This document shows, piece by piece, positions 1 through 8,574 of a stretch of 64,000 nucleotides of DNA. The stretch comes from Cellulomonas gilvus ATCC 13127 (GTDB taxonomy: Bacteria > Actinomycetota > Actinomycetes > Actinomycetales > Cellulomonadaceae). The notes below the pieces were generated by a model. It made no database searches, was not told the DNA's origin, and saw only the letters and a list, made by a program, of their open reading frames with translations. Every line of letters begins with the position of its first letter. Position 1 is the first letter of the stretch. The position numbers and the translations under genes are program-made. Where the stretch lies: positions 2,542,001 to 2,606,000 of the forward strand of contig NC_015671.1 of assembly GCF_000218545.1 (NCBI RefSeq). The letters run 5' to 3'.

Positions 1-232
1 ACGGTGATCTGCCGTGCGTGGGGTCCGTGACATTGGTTCACTTCACGATCTGAAGAGATGCCGTCGCGACCTGCGCCTCCGCTCCGACCGCCTGGCCGCG
101 ACGCGGCACGCGCGCGCTGGGGGCGGCGCGCACAGTTCACCCGCTCGGGCGACCCGGCCCGCCGCAAGGCGGGGCGCGCCGAGCCGGGACCAACGTCACC
201 CCACCAGGCCCCGCACCCGACAGAATCGACGC

Positions 233-1231
233 GTGAGCGTCACCATCCGCGACGTCGCGCTGCGCGCCGGCGTCAGCAAGACCACCGTCTCCCGCGTCCT
301 GAACGGACGGGGCGAGCTCGACGAGCGCACCGCCGAACGCGTGCGGGCCGTCATCGACGAGCTCGGCTACGTGCCCTCGGCACGCGCCGTCGCGTTCGCA
401 CGCGGGTCCGCGCGCGTCATCGGGATGCTCGTCCCGTCGCTCGCGTGGCCGTGGACGGGTGAGGTGGTCCAGGCCGCGGTCGAGGTGGCCGAGGAGGCCG
501 GCTACGGGATGCTCGTGTTCACCGCGACGCAGGGCGAGCAGTCCATGCGCCGGTTCGCGGGCCACGTCTCCGCCAAGGCGATCGACGGGCTGCTGGTGAT
601 CGAGCCCGACGGCACGCTCGACGCGATCACCGCGCTGCACGACGACGGGCTGCCCGTGGTCCTGATCGACGACCGAGGCAGCGAGCCGCGCTTCCCCTCG
701 GTCAGCACTACCAACCGGCTCGGCGCGCGCGCCGCCGCGCACCACCTGCTCGCGCTGGGCCGCCACCGCCCGCTCGTCGTGAGCGGCGAACCGCGGTTCG
801 GCTGCATCCGCGAGCGCCTCGCGGGGTTCGACGAGGGCTATGCGTCGGCAGGCGTGACGCTCGACCCGGGCCTCGTCGTCGAGGGGGACTTCACGTACGA
901 GTCCGGGCAGACGGCCGCGGCCCGCGCGCTCGAGGCCGGGCTGCGCTTCGACTCCGTGTTCGCGCACAACGACGTGATGGCGGCCGGCGCCATGGCGGTG
1001 CTGCGCGGCGCCGGGCTGCGCATCCCCGAGGACGTCGCGGTGGTCGGGTTCGACGACCTGCCGCTGGCGGCACAGACCGACCCGCCCCTGACCGCGGTGC
1101 ACCAGCCCATCCGCGAGATGGGTCAGACCGCCGCGCGCATGCTGCTGGCCGCGTGCGCGGGCACGCCGCCGCCCGACGAGGCGATCGTCCTGCCGACGTC
1201 GTTCACCGTCCGCACGTCGACCGCGGGCTGA
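233..1231 (+). CDS. LacI-family transcriptional regulator
   Basis: A 332-residue DNA-binding repressor of the LacI/GalR family, normally controlled by a sugar ligand. The N-terminus is a LacI helix-turn-helix (TIRDVALRAGVSKTTVSRVL, about residues 3-22) followed by the hinge region. The rest is a periplasmic-binding-protein-like ligand domain ending in the typical VVGFDDLPLA segment. The frame is open further upstream to position 14, but that stretch is arginine-rich low-complexity peptide and the HTH begins only three codons after the GTG at 233, so this start is chosen. A CAGAAT hexamer six bases before the GTG could be the -10 of a leaderless transcript. No sugar operon lies beside it: the next gene is convergent prfB, and the target genes may lie upstream of the window. 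The family is certain; the ligand is unknown. Confidence 0.9.
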   Translation: MSVTIRDVALRAGVSKTTVSRVLNGRGELDERTAERVRAVIDELGYVPSARAVAFARGSARVIGMLVPSLAWPWTGEVVQAAVEVAEEAGYGMLVFTATQGEQSMRRFAGHVSAKAIDGLLVIEPDGTLDAITALHDDGLPVVLIDDRGSEPRFPSVSTTNRLGARAAAHHLLALGRHRPLVVSGEPRFGCIRERLAGFDEGYASAGVTLDPGLVVEGDFTYESGQTAAARALEAGLRFDSVFAHNDVMAAGAMAVLRGAGLRIPEDVAVVGFDDLPLAAQTDPPLTAVHQPIREMGQTAARMLLAACAGTPPPDEAIVLPTSFTVRTSTAG

Positions 1232-1265
1232 GCCCGCGCGCTCGTCGGACGGCGCGTGCGGCGCG

Positions 1266-2378
1266 TCAGGCCGTGACGTCCTGCGCGCGACGCCAGCGCA
1301 CGCCGGCCTCGATGAAGTCGTCGATGTCGCCGTCGAACACCGCGGCCGGGTTGCCGACCTCGTGCTCGGTGCGCAGGTCCTTGACCATCTGGTACGGCTG
1401 CAGCACGTAGGAGCGCATCTGGTCGCCCCAGCTCGCCTTGATGTCCCCCGCCATCTCCTTCTTGGCGGCGCGCTCCTCCTCCTGACGCTGCAGCAGCAGC
1501 CGGGACTGGAGCACGCGCAGCGCCGCCGCGCGGTTCTGGATCTGCGACTTCTCGTTCTGCATCGAGACGACGATGCCCGTGGGGATGTGCGTCATGCGCA
1601 CCGCGGAGTCCGTGGTGTTGACCGACTGCCCGCCCGGCCCGGAGGAGCGGAACACGTCCACCTTGAGCTCGGACTCGGGGATCTCGATGCTGTCCGTCTG
1701 CTCGATCAGCGGGATGACCTCGACCGCCGCGAACGACGTCTGGCGCCGGCCCTGGTTGTCGAACGGAGAGATGCGCACCAGCCGGTGCGTGCCCGCCTCG
1801 ACCGAGAGGTGCCCGAACGCGTACGGCGCCTTGACCTCGAACGTCGCCGACTTCAGGCCCGCCTCCTCCGCGTAGGACGTGTCCAGCACGGTGGTGGCGT
1901 ACCCGTGCCGCTCCGCCCAGCGCAGGTACATGCGCAGCAGCATCTCCGCGAAGTCCGCCGCGTCGACGCCGCCCGCACCCGCGCGGATGGTCACCACGGC
2001 CTCGCGCTCGTCGTACTCCCCCGCCAGCAGCGTGCGGACCTCGAGCTCGCCCAGGTCCTTGCGGATCGCGGCCAGGTCCGCCTCCGCCTCGACCAGCGTG
2101 TCCTCGTCGCCCATCTCCTGGCCCAGCTCGACGAGCGTCTCCAGGTCGTCGATGCGCGCACCGAGCTTGTCCACACGGTCCAGCTCCGCCTGCGCCGACG
2201 AGAGCGCGCTGGTGACCTTCTGCGCCGACTCCGGGTCGTCCCACAGGTTCGGCGCGCTGGCGTCCTCCGAGAGGCGGGCGATCTTGGCCCGCAGTGCGGT
2301 GGGGTCGCTCACCGCCTGGATGGACTGCAGCGTGGTGCGCAGCTCGCGGATCTCAGCGGGGAAGTCGATGGTGGCCAC
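1266..2378 (-). CDS. prfB: Peptide chain release factor 2 (RF2)
   Basis: Cytosolic RF2, which recognises UGA and UAA in the ribosomal A site and triggers hydrolysis of peptidyl-tRNA. Counting from an ATG at 2384, the SPF stop-codon recognition tripeptide is at residues 206-208 and the catalytic GGQ at 251-253 ([10 protein letters not shown]). The N-terminal helical domain and C-terminal domain are both present, so the protein is full length. There is no in-frame UGA near residue 25, so the programmed frameshift of enterobacterial prfB is absent, as in other actinobacteria. Start choice: a TAGCCT hexamer (2392-2387) lies only two bases before the ATG but eight before the GTG at 2378, so a leaderless start giving [10 protein letters not shown] is preferred (370 residues). 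Confidence 0.96.
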   Translation of the reverse strand: MATIDFPAEIRELRTTLQSIQAVSDPTALRAKIARLSEDASAPNLWDDPESAQKVTSALSSAQAELDRVDKLGARIDDLETLVELGQEMGDEDTLVEAEADLAAIRKDLGELEVRTLLAGEYDEREAVVTIRAGAGGVDAADFAEMLLRMYLRWAERHGYATTVLDTSYAEEAGLKSATFEVKAPYAFGHLSVEAGTHRLVRISPFDNQGRRQTSFAAVEVIPLIEQTDSIEIPESELKVDVFRSSGPGGQSVNTTDSAVRMTHIPTGIVVSMQNEKSQIQNRAAALRVLQSRLLLQRQEEERAAKKEMAGDIKASWGDQMRSYVLQPYQMVKDLRTEHEVGNPAAVFDGDIDDFIEAGVRWRRAQDVTA

Positions 2379-2386
2379 GACCATCC

Positions 2387-2392
2387 AGGCTA
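2387..2392 (-). promoter_or_regulatory. -10 hexamer of leaderless prfB promoter
   Basis: TAGCCT on the minus strand, eight bases before the GTG at 2378. No Shine-Dalgarno sequence fits the spacing. Confidence 0.5.
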
Positions 2393-2420
2393 CCGTCAGC
2401 AGCGCGCTGCGCGGTCCCCG

Positions 2421-2870
2421 CTAGCCCGAGGTGGCGTGGGCCTCGGCCTCGATCGTGATGCCGTCCGACCATGCGGCGAGCACCCAGGCCGTCGCGCTCG
2501 GGACCACGCGCGCGGACAGGTGGACGCGCGCCGTGAGCGCGTCGGGCGCATCGGCCCGCACCACCGCGAACCCGCGCAGCCCCGCGCTCTGGTCCGGGTG
2601 GGCGGCCAGGTAGTCCTCGACGCTGTCCCGCACGGATGCGTCCGTGAGCACGATCCGCGTGCCGTCCACGTCGTAGTACACCTGGTCCGGCACCGCGTCC
2701 GCGGCCTCCAGCGCCAGCACGTCCGCGAGCGCGAGCAGCCGCTTGCGCTCGAGGTGCACCTGCGCGGCGGAGGCGACGACGAGCACGAGCGCCACGGCGA
2801 TCAGCACCGCGCCGAGCGTCAGCACCATGACCTGGCCGCCGTCGTCGCCGGCCCGCAGCCGGCGCCTCAT
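2421..2870 (-). CDS. TadG-like pilus assembly protein
   Basis: A 149-residue protein with a short basic N-terminus, a glycine-rich GDDGGQ turn and one transmembrane helix at about residues 15-36, then an extracytoplasmic domain with alanine-rich helices. This is the layout of the Rv3654c/TadG-like proteins that end actinobacterial tad loci and act as pseudopilins or assembly factors. The frame is open to 3035, but the ATG at 2870 overlaps the TGA of the upstream TadE-like gene by four bases (ATGA), which implies translational coupling and fixes the start. It is the last gene of the minus-strand tad operon. The family assignment rests on context and topology rather than a diagnostic motif. Confidence 0.7.
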   Translation of the reverse strand: MRRRLRAGDDGGQVMVLTLGAVLIAVALVLVVASAAQVHLERKRLLALADVLALEAADAVPDQVYYDVDGTRIVLTDASVRDSVEDYLAAHPDQSAGLRGFAVVRADAPDALTARVHLSARVVPSATAWVLAAWSDGITIEAEAHATSG

Positions 2871-3361
2871 CCCGTGCCCCGGTACGTGTCGACGGCGGCG
2901 ACGTGGCTCGCCGAGACCGGGACCTCGAGCGGCACGACGTCGCGCACGAAGCCCGGCACCAGCGGCAACGGCACGCGCACCTGCACGCGCGCCTCGACGT
3001 GCGCACCGGGCTGCAGGCACGGCGCCTGCTCGCACGCGATGTTCAGCGCGTGCGCCGGGTCGTCCTCGAAGCCCTGGTCCTGGAGCGCGACACCCGTGAC
3101 CGCCACCGCGTGCGCGGCGGCGGACGCCGCGTCGTCGGCCGCGACGTACGTGCGCGCGGCCTCACGCGCGGCCCCCTCCACCGCGAACGCGGCCGCCTCG
3201 AGCCGGCCGAGCGTCACGACGAGGTAGACGAGCGGCACGAGCAGCACCAACGACAGCCCGAGGAACTCGACCACGCTGCTCCCGGCGTCGCGGTGCGCGC
3301 CGGACTCGTGCGACCCGGCGGTGAGCACCCGAGCGCGGACCCGGTCGCGCAGCCCCGTCAC
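2867..3361 (-). CDS. TadE-family pseudopilin (second copy)
   Basis: A 164-residue membrane protein with the TadE signature: a basic N-terminus, then GSSVVEFLGL running into one hydrophobic helix (about residues 28-50). The conserved glutamate and hydrophobic stretch are the class III (type IV prepilin-like) signal. The remainder is an extracellular domain with two cysteines (about residues 108 and 114, in ACEQAPCL) that could form a disulfide. It starts four bases inside the end of the upstream TadE gene and overlaps the downstream TadG-like gene, so it sits inside a tightly coupled operon. TadE-like proteins are thought to be processed by a prepilin peptidase and to help assemble Flp/Tad pili. 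No such peptidase gene lies in this locus. Confidence 0.8.
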   Translation of the reverse strand: MTGLRDRVRARVLTAGSHESGAHRDAGSSVVEFLGLSLVLLVPLVYLVVTLGRLEAAAFAVEGAAREAARTYVAADDAASAAAHAVAVTGVALQDQGFEDDPAHALNIACEQAPCLQPGAHVEARVQVRVPLPLVPGFVRDVVPLEVPVSASHVAAVDTYRGTG

Positions 3362-3756
3362 GGCAACGACTCCTCGGCGATCGCGTGGCCGGACACCGTG
3401 ACCGCACCGGTCGGCCCCACGAGCCCGACCACCGGAAGCGGCGCCGTCACCGTGACCTCGACCAACGTGACACCGTCGCGCACCACGCGCGTGCTCGTCA
3501 CGTCCGAGGCGTACGACGCCGACAACGCCCCCGTGACCAGCTCGCGCGTCCGCTGCGCGCCGTCGGCCGGGGTCCGGCCGAGCAGCGCGCCGTACCGTGC
3601 ACCCTCCGACGCGCTGTCGACCAGCACGTTGCGGACGTGCAGCGCGAGCGCGAGCTGCACGATGCCCAGCACCAGCACGATCACGAGGCCGCCGACGAGC
3701 ACGAAGTCCACCACCGCGGAGCCGCGGTCACGCGCGGACCGGCACGTCGCCGCTAC
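3358..3756 (-). CDS. TadE-family pseudopilin, start codon unresolved
   Basis: The protein contains DRGSAVVDFVLVGGLVIVLV, the TadE prepilin-like signal and membrane helix, followed by HVRNVLVDSASEGARYGAL, typical of the family, and a small soluble domain. The 5' end is a problem. In this frame there is no ATG, GTG, TTG or CTG between the stop of the upstream pilin-like gene (TAG at 3755-3753) and the GTG codons at 3714 and 3711, which lie inside the conserved motif. The only other in-frame start is a GTG at 4092, which would translate the whole pilin gene in a different, low-complexity frame. The coordinates mark the region that looks coding. A GTG at 3745 would give a normal N-terminus (MPVRARDRGS) if one GC unit were added to the CGCGCG run at 3731-3738, so a frameshift or sequencing error is possible. 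Confidence 0.6.
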   Translation of the reverse strand, partial: VAATCRSARDRGSAVVDFVLVGGLVIVLVLGIVQLALALHVRNVLVDSASEGARYGALLGRTPADGAQRTRELVTGALSASYASDVTSTRVVRDGVTLVEVTVTAPLPVVGLVGPTGAVTVSGHAIAEESLP

Positions 3757-3989
3757 GGCTGGACCTGCTCCACGGCGTCCACGAACAGGCCCTCGAGCAG
3801 CGGCTGCGCGAACACCAGGAGCGCCGCCACCAGCATCGCGGTCATCAGCGTGACCATGACCCAGCCGGGCACGTCGCCGCGGTCCGCGGCACCCGAGCGG
3901 GCCAGCCGCGACCGCACGCCCAGCAGGGCCCGGGTGGGCAGGTGGCGCAGCGCAGGACGGCGCGCCCCTCCGCGTCGTCGAACCGTCAT
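3753..3989 (-). CDS. Small pilin-like membrane protein of the tad locus
   Basis: A 78-residue protein encoded between tadC and tadE. The first 45 residues are arginine-rich; GDVPGWVMVTLMTAMLVAAL then leads into one hydrophobic helix (about residues 47-66), and the tail is short and acidic. This is the size and layout of an Flp-type pilin with a prepilin peptidase site before the helix, and in this operon it is the best candidate for the major pilin. It does not have the usual Flp glutamate at position +5. The frame is open to 4064, but the ATG at 3989 has a strong Shine-Dalgarno (GAGGAG six bases upstream). The pilin role is inference from size, topology and position. Confidence 0.7.
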   Translation of the reverse strand: MTVRRRGGARRPALRHLPTRALLGVRSRLARSGAADRGDVPGWVMVTLMTAMLVAALLVFAQPLLEGLFVDAVEQVQP

Positions 3990-4088
3990 CGTCGTCTCCT
4001 CGGTGCTCGGGCGGGCCGGGCGGCCCCGCCTCCTGGTCCGACGACCCGACGGGCCGCCGTGCATTCGTGGCTCTCGTGCGGGCCGGCG

Positions 4089-5021
4089 TCACAGGCCCAC
4101 CTGCAGGATCACGACGCTCGGGAACGCCGCGAACACGACGGTGACCGGCAGGATCAGGAACACCACCGGCACCATCATCTGGACCTCCTTGCGGCCACCC
4201 GTCTCCATGAGCGTGCGGCGCCCCTCCTCACGGACGTCCTGGGCCTGCGCGCGCAGCACGTCGGCCAGTGGCGCACCGCGCTCGACCGCGACCGCGACGC
4301 CCTCGGCGAAGCGCGAGAGCGCGGGCAGTCCCGTGCGGTCCGCGAGCCGGTCCAACGCCTGGACGATCGGCAGTCCCGCGCGCGCGTCGGCCAGGGTGCG
4401 CTCGAGCTCGACGCTGAGCTCCCCGTGGGTCGAGCGGACCACGCGTTCCAACGCGCCGACCGCGCCCTCGCCCGCGCCGACGGCCAGCGCGAGCAGCTCC
4501 GCGATCGTCGGCAGCTCGGCCATCATGCGCGTCTCGCGGTCGCGGACCTGCCGGGACAGGAGCCAGTCCGGCGTGAGCAAGCCCGCGATCCCGCAGCCCA
4601 GGACCAGCACCGCGAGCACCGCCGTCGCCGAGCCGCGCGCGGCCGCGAGCAGCAGCCCCAGCGTCAGCCCGCCGGCCAGGCCGAGCGCTCCTGCGACCAC
4701 CTGCCCCGCGCGGAACTGCTCGACGCTCTCCACCCGTCCGGCCCGCGCCAGACGGCGCCGGAGCTCGTCGGTGGGTGAGCCGAGCCGTGCGGCCAGACGC
4801 ACGCCGTCGGCCAGCACGGGTGCCACGAGGCGCTCGAACGTGGGCAGCGGTCCGCGCGCCGCGGGCACGTCGAGCAAGGAGGAACCCGTCCGGCGGGGCC
4901 GCAGGTAGGGCGCGAGGCGCGCGTCGAGGCCGGGCCGACGAGCGCGCACGCGCGCGATCACCAGCAGGACGCCCAGAGCGGCGAGCAGACCCGCCAACCC
5001 GCCCATGGCCACCGGGGTCAT
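4089..5021 (-). CDS. tadC: TadC-like type II/IV secretion system F-domain protein
   Basis: A 310-residue inner-membrane platform protein of the Tad pilus. It begins with a membrane helix (about residues 5-24) and has a second hydrophobic pair in the middle (about 110-150). The T2SSF cytosolic helical domain follows (MMAELPTIAELLALAVGAGE and downstream), and a C-terminal helix reaches the stop. The ATG at 5021 overlaps the tadB stop as ATGA, which fixes the start. It pairs with TadB to form the platform that TadA ATPase works on. The downstream gap to the pilin-like gene (about 100 bases) may hold an internal promoter or simply a processed leader. Confidence 0.88.
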   Translation of the reverse strand: MTPVAMGGLAGLLAALGVLLVIARVRARRPGLDARLAPYLRPRRTGSSLLDVPAARGPLPTFERLVAPVLADGVRLAARLGSPTDELRRRLARAGRVESVEQFRAGQVVAGALGLAGGLTLGLLLAAARGSATAVLAVLVLGCGIAGLLTPDWLLSRQVRDRETRMMAELPTIAELLALAVGAGEGAVGALERVVRSTHGELSVELERTLADARAGLPIVQALDRLADRTGLPALSRFAEGVAVAVERGAPLADVLRAQAQDVREEGRRTLMETGGRKEVQMMVPVVFLILPVTVVFAAFPSVVILQVGL

Positions 5022-5872
5022 CGCAGCACCCGCGGGTCGTCGGGCAGCCGCGCGACCCGCAGCATGAGGGCGTAGGCGACGGCCGAGCACGTACCCCCGG
5101 TCAGCAGCACCAGGAAGCCCGCGACCGAGTCGTACGCCGCGGCGGCCTCGGGCCGGGTCGCGAGCATCGCGAGCACCAGCCACGGCGCCGCGACCGCGAG
5201 CCGTGCGGCGTAGACCGTCCAGCTCTGACGGGCCTCGAGCTCACCGCGCGTGCGCACGTCGTCGCGCAGGAAGCCCGCGAGCGTGCGCAGCAGCCGGCCC
5301 AGGTCCGTGCCGCCGACGTCGCGCGTGATCCGGAGCGCCTCGATGATGCGATCGGCGACGGGGTCCGCCAGCCGCGCCTTGAGCGCGTCGAGGCTCTCGG
5401 GGAAGCTGCCCGTCGCGCGGTAGTCCTCGCCGAACGCCCAGAACGGCTGCCGCAGCTCGACCGGGCCGCGCTCCCCCACCTGCGCGACCGCCTCGGGCAG
5501 CGACAGCCCCGCCCGGATCCCGGACGCGAGGTGGTCCACCACCTCGGGCCACAGGCGCCGCAGCCGGCTGCGGCGCCGGCGGGCCCGGCCGCGCACCACG
5601 CCGAGCGGGGCACCCGCGGCCGCGAGCGCGAAGAACAGCGCGATCGTCGGGGCACGCGTCGTCGCGACCATGACCACCAGCACCGTGAGGCCGAGCACCA
5701 TGCTCGCCGCGGCGAGCCCGCCCGGACTCACACCGACGACGCCCGCCTGCACCAGGTCGTCCTGCACGCGCGCGCTCCAGCGCACCGAACGGGTCCCGGG
5801 CTCGCGCGGCCAGAAGGACCACCAGACGCACGCCACGCCTGCGCCGAGCAGCAAGCCGACCACGACGCCCAT
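5018..5872 (-). CDS. tadB: TadB-like type II/IV secretion system F-domain protein
   Basis: A 284-residue partner of TadC. N-terminal membrane helices (about residues 2-18 and 55-90) are followed by a basic linker and the T2SSF domain (WPEVVDHLASGIRAGLSLPE), then two C-terminal helices. The basic RRRRSRLRRLWPEV stretch before the F domain is typical of actinobacterial TadB. The ATG at 5872 lies just after the tadA stop (the two genes are one base apart), and the 3' end overlaps tadC by four bases. It forms the membrane platform through which pilin subunits are assembled. The frame is open to 6010, but the extra N-terminus overlaps tadA and reads as antisense-like low complexity. Confidence 0.88.
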   Translation of the reverse strand: MGVVVGLLLGAGVACVWWSFWPREPGTRSVRWSARVQDDLVQAGVVGVSPGGLAAASMVLGLTVLVVMVATTRAPTIALFFALAAAGAPLGVVRGRARRRRSRLRRLWPEVVDHLASGIRAGLSLPEAVAQVGERGPVELRQPFWAFGEDYRATGSFPESLDALKARLADPVADRIIEALRITRDVGGTDLGRLLRTLAGFLRDDVRTRGELEARQSWTVYAARLAVAAPWLVLAMLATRPEAAAAYDSVAGFLVLLTGGTCSAVAYALMLRVARLPDDPRVLR

Positions 5873-5873
5873 G

Positions 5874-7100
5874 TCAGCCCCGCGCGCGCAGGAGCTGCGG
5901 CAGGTCGATCCCCAGCCGCGCGAACCGTTCAGGGTGCGGTGGGAACCCCTCCGCACGGACCAGCCTGTCGTCGCGCCAGTGGAAGATCTCCGCGGTCTCC
6001 ACCACGCCATGCTCGGTGCGCCCGGGGATCGCCAGGATCTCCCGCACGCGCCGCCGGCCGCGCGCGTCGTGCCCGAGGTGCACCACCAGGTCCACGCACG
6101 ACGCGACGGTCGGCACCACGAACCGGTCCGAGACGTTCTCGCCCGCGAGCAGCGGCAGCGTGCACAGCTTCGTCACCGCCTCACGCGCGGAGTTCGCGTG
6201 GATGGTGCACATCGCGGGCACACCCGCGTTGAGGGCGATGAGCAGGTCCAGCGCCTCGGCCTCGCGCACCTCCCCCACCAGCAACCGGTCCGGGCGCATC
6301 CGCAGCGCCTCCTTGACCAGGCGGCGCAGCGGGATCTCGCCCGCGCCCTCGAGGTTCGGCTGCCGGCACTGCATCGCGACCCAGTCCCGCACGGCGAGGC
6401 GCAGCTCGAACACCTCCTCGCACGAGACCACGCGCTCACGCACCGGGGTCGCGCCGGCGAGGGCGTTGAGCATCGTCGTCTTGCCCGCCTGCGTCGCGCC
6501 GCTGACCAGCACGTTCAGTCCGGCTCGCACCGAGGCGCCGAGGAACGCCGCGGCGTCCGGCGGGAGCGAGCCGAGCGCCACCAGGTCGTCCAGGTGGTCC
6601 GCGCGGACGATGTACTTGCGGATGTTGACCGACCAGTGCCGACGCGTGACGTCCGGGATGGCCGCGTGCAGGCGTTCACCACCGGGCAGGGTCGCGTCGA
6701 CGAACGGGCTCGACAGGTCCAGCCGCCGGCCCGAGACCTTGAGCATCCGCTCGACGAGCTCGCGCACCTCACCGTCCGTGAGGATCGTGGTGGTCAGCTC
6801 GGCCTCGCCACGCCGCGCGACGAACACCTGCGTGGGCGTGTTGATCCAGATCTCCTCGACCTCGGGGTCGTCGAGGTAGCGCTGCAGCGGACCGAAGCCC
6901 GCGACCGCGTCGAGCACCGCCTTGTGTGCCGCGGCGCCGTCGGGCAGGGGCGGCACCGCGCCGAGCACCGAGCGGGCGTCGTAGTCCGCGAGCGCGTCGT
7001 CGACCAGCGCAGTGACGCCCGTCCGGTCCCGGACGGGGTCGATGCCGCGCCGGCGGATCAGCTCCCGCACCTCGCGTTCGAGGATCACGACGCCGTCCAT
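5874..7100 (-). CDS. tadA: Tad/Flp pilus assembly ATPase TadA (CpaF)
   Basis: A 408-residue cytoplasmic hexameric ATPase that powers Tad pilus assembly. After an N-terminal domain (FGPLQRYLDDPEVEEIWIN) it carries a Walker A of the CpaF type, GATQAGKTT (about residues 201-209). An Asp-box region around EEVFELRL, the Walker B-like RPDRLLVGEVREAEALDLL, and the His-box AMCTIHANSA follow. These are the hallmarks of the VirB11/GspE superfamily. The ATG at 7100 begins MDGVVILEREV; the frame extends to 7160 but without family sequence. It is the first gene of a minus-strand tad operon running to 2421. No TadZ/CpaE localisation ATPase, RcpA secretin or TadV peptidase is encoded nearby, as expected for the reduced actinobacterial tad set. 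Confidence 0.93.
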   Translation of the reverse strand: MDGVVILEREVRELIRRRGIDPVRDRTGVTALVDDALADYDARSVLGAVPPLPDGAAAHKAVLDAVAGFGPLQRYLDDPEVEEIWINTPTQVFVARRGEAELTTTILTDGEVRELVERMLKVSGRRLDLSSPFVDATLPGGERLHAAIPDVTRRHWSVNIRKYIVRADHLDDLVALGSLPPDAAAFLGASVRAGLNVLVSGATQAGKTTMLNALAGATPVRERVVSCEEVFELRLAVRDWVAMQCRQPNLEGAGEIPLRRLVKEALRMRPDRLLVGEVREAEALDLLIALNAGVPAMCTIHANSAREAVTKLCTLPLLAGENVSDRFVVPTVASCVDLVVHLGHDARGRRRVREILAIPGRTEHGVVETAEIFHWRDDRLVRAEGFPPHPERFARLGIDLPQLLRARG

Positions 7101-7229
7101 CAGCCCCCCAGCAGACCAGGCCCCGAACCGGATGATTCGGACAGTTGCCCGGCCCCGCACCCTAGGGCACGGGCGTCACGGCGCACATCCCGTTGTCCAC
7201 AGCGAGGACACGCGGCACGTGACGCGAGG
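7101..7229. other. Intergenic region upstream of the tad operon
   Basis: It must hold the tadA promoter (minus strand) and the end of the beta-helix gene. No convincing -35/-10 pair or terminator hairpin was found by eye. Confidence 0.4.
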
Positions 7230-8483
7230 TCAGCGTGCGGCGTGGCCGTACTGCGCGCGCAGGCCGGCGTCCGCGACCACCGCGGTGCACTGCTGGATGG
7301 AGCCCGAGTAGGACACGGCACCGCGCACGGTGTTCGCGGACCGGTTGAACCGGCCCGTCTCCTCGCGGATCGCCTGCTTGTACCCGGCCAGCAGGTTGCC
7401 CTTCACGGTGACCAGGTCCGCGCGCTTGAGCTCCCAGCCCTTGACCGCCGCGTCGTACGGTCCGGCACCCGCCTGGTTCGCGACGAGGTTGCCCTCGATG
7501 CGGATCCACTGCGCCGCGAGCCCCACCACGACGCCCGTGGAGCTGTTGAGCATCGTGTTCTTGCGGATCGTCACGCCCCGCGGGCTGTCGGCCGCGGTCG
7601 CGGCGCCGGCCGCGGCGACCTTGATCTGGGAGCCGTTGGGCGCGCCTGCCAGCAGGTTGCGCTCGATGAGGCCGCCCGTGGAGTAGATGCCGGCCATCAG
7701 GTAGATGTTGTGGTCCATGCCGTGCGTGTGGCGGCCACGGTTGTCGTGGATGCAGTTGCCCGAGATCGTGTAGTCCCGCGGGCCGGCGGCACGGCGCACG
7801 GCCTCGGACCCGCTGCGCGCACCGGGCGTGATCATGATGTTCGCGACGCCCGGGGAGTCCTTGACCTCGTTGTCCGCGAACGTCCAGCCCGTGCCGCCCT
7901 GGAGGTTGACGATCGCCTGGCCGGAGCCCTGGACCTCGCGGTTGTACGTGAAGTGGAAGCCCCGGACGGTCCAGTAGCTGGGCTTGCGCAGCATCAGGGT
8001 CCCGTTGACCTCGGCGCGCTCGCCCGGGTAGGCCTGCAGCACGATCGGCTTGGTGCTGGTGGCGGCCACCGCGCCCCAGCCGACGGCCTCCCGGTACACG
8101 CCCTCCCGCACGACGAGCACGTCACCGGGCAGCGCCGACCGGACGGCGGCCTGCACCGAGCGCAGCGGACGGTTGACGGTCGCGGCGGGGCAGTAGTCCT
8201 GGTCCGTCATGCGCTTGGCGAGGCACACGTACCGGCTCGCGTAGTTGTCGCCTCGACGCACCCTGTCCGTGCCGGTCACCGCCACGTAGATCGTCCGGCC
8301 GCCCGAGGCGGGCGCAGCGATCTCCTCGGTGCCGACGCCCGAGGCCGTCACCGCGCCCGCGGCGGTGCCCTGCGCGGACGCACCACCGGCAGCCAGGGGC
8401 ACGAGCACCCCGACGAGCGCGAGGCCCGTGAGCAGTCGGGTCAACGCGCCGCGGTGGTGCGGGCGGGGTGCGCGGGGCTGCAT
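7230..8483 (-). CDS. Secreted right-handed parallel beta-helix protein
   Basis: A 417-residue exported protein. The N-terminus has a signal peptide: an arginine-containing n-region, a hydrophobic core (LLTGLALVGVLVPLAAGG) and an ASA-QG cleavage site near residue 37. TIYVAVTGTD and the repeated pattern of valine/isoleucine strands with asparagine turns (TIRKNTML, RIEGNLVANQ, TVKGNLLAG) identify a pectate-lyase-like parallel beta-helix. The motif SGNCIHDNRG with nearby HTHGMDHNIY could place histidines and aspartate in an active groove. Such proteins are mostly polysaccharide lyases or depolymerases, but the substrate cannot be read from the sequence. It is divergent from the aldose epimerase gene. 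Confidence 0.82.
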   Translation of the reverse strand: MQPRAPRPHHRGALTRLLTGLALVGVLVPLAAGGASAQGTAAGAVTASGVGTEEIAAPASGGRTIYVAVTGTDRVRRGDNYASRYVCLAKRMTDQDYCPAATVNRPLRSVQAAVRSALPGDVLVVREGVYREAVGWGAVAATSTKPIVLQAYPGERAEVNGTLMLRKPSYWTVRGFHFTYNREVQGSGQAIVNLQGGTGWTFADNEVKDSPGVANIMITPGARSGSEAVRRAAGPRDYTISGNCIHDNRGRHTHGMDHNIYLMAGIYSTGGLIERNLLAGAPNGSQIKVAAAGAATAADSPRGVTIRKNTMLNSSTGVVVGLAAQWIRIEGNLVANQAGAGPYDAAVKGWELKRADLVTVKGNLLAGYKQAIREETGRFNRSANTVRGAVSYSGSIQQCTAVVADAGLRAQYGHAAR

Positions 8484-8562
8484 GCGGGTCCTCCTGGTCG
8501 GGGTCTGTCCGGTCTATCGGCAGCGGGCGGACGGTCCTGCATCGTCGTCGCGGACGAACCAC

Positions 8563-8568
8563 TACCGT
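8563..8568 (+). promoter_or_regulatory. -10 hexamer, leaderless galM-like promoter
   Basis: TACCGT, six bases before the GTG at 8575. Confidence 0.55.
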
Positions 8569-8574
8569 GGGCGC

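Noticed and set aside
14-232. N-terminal extension of the LacI-family gene
   Set aside because: Arginine/proline-rich peptide with no family similarity; the HTH begins right after the GTG at 233.
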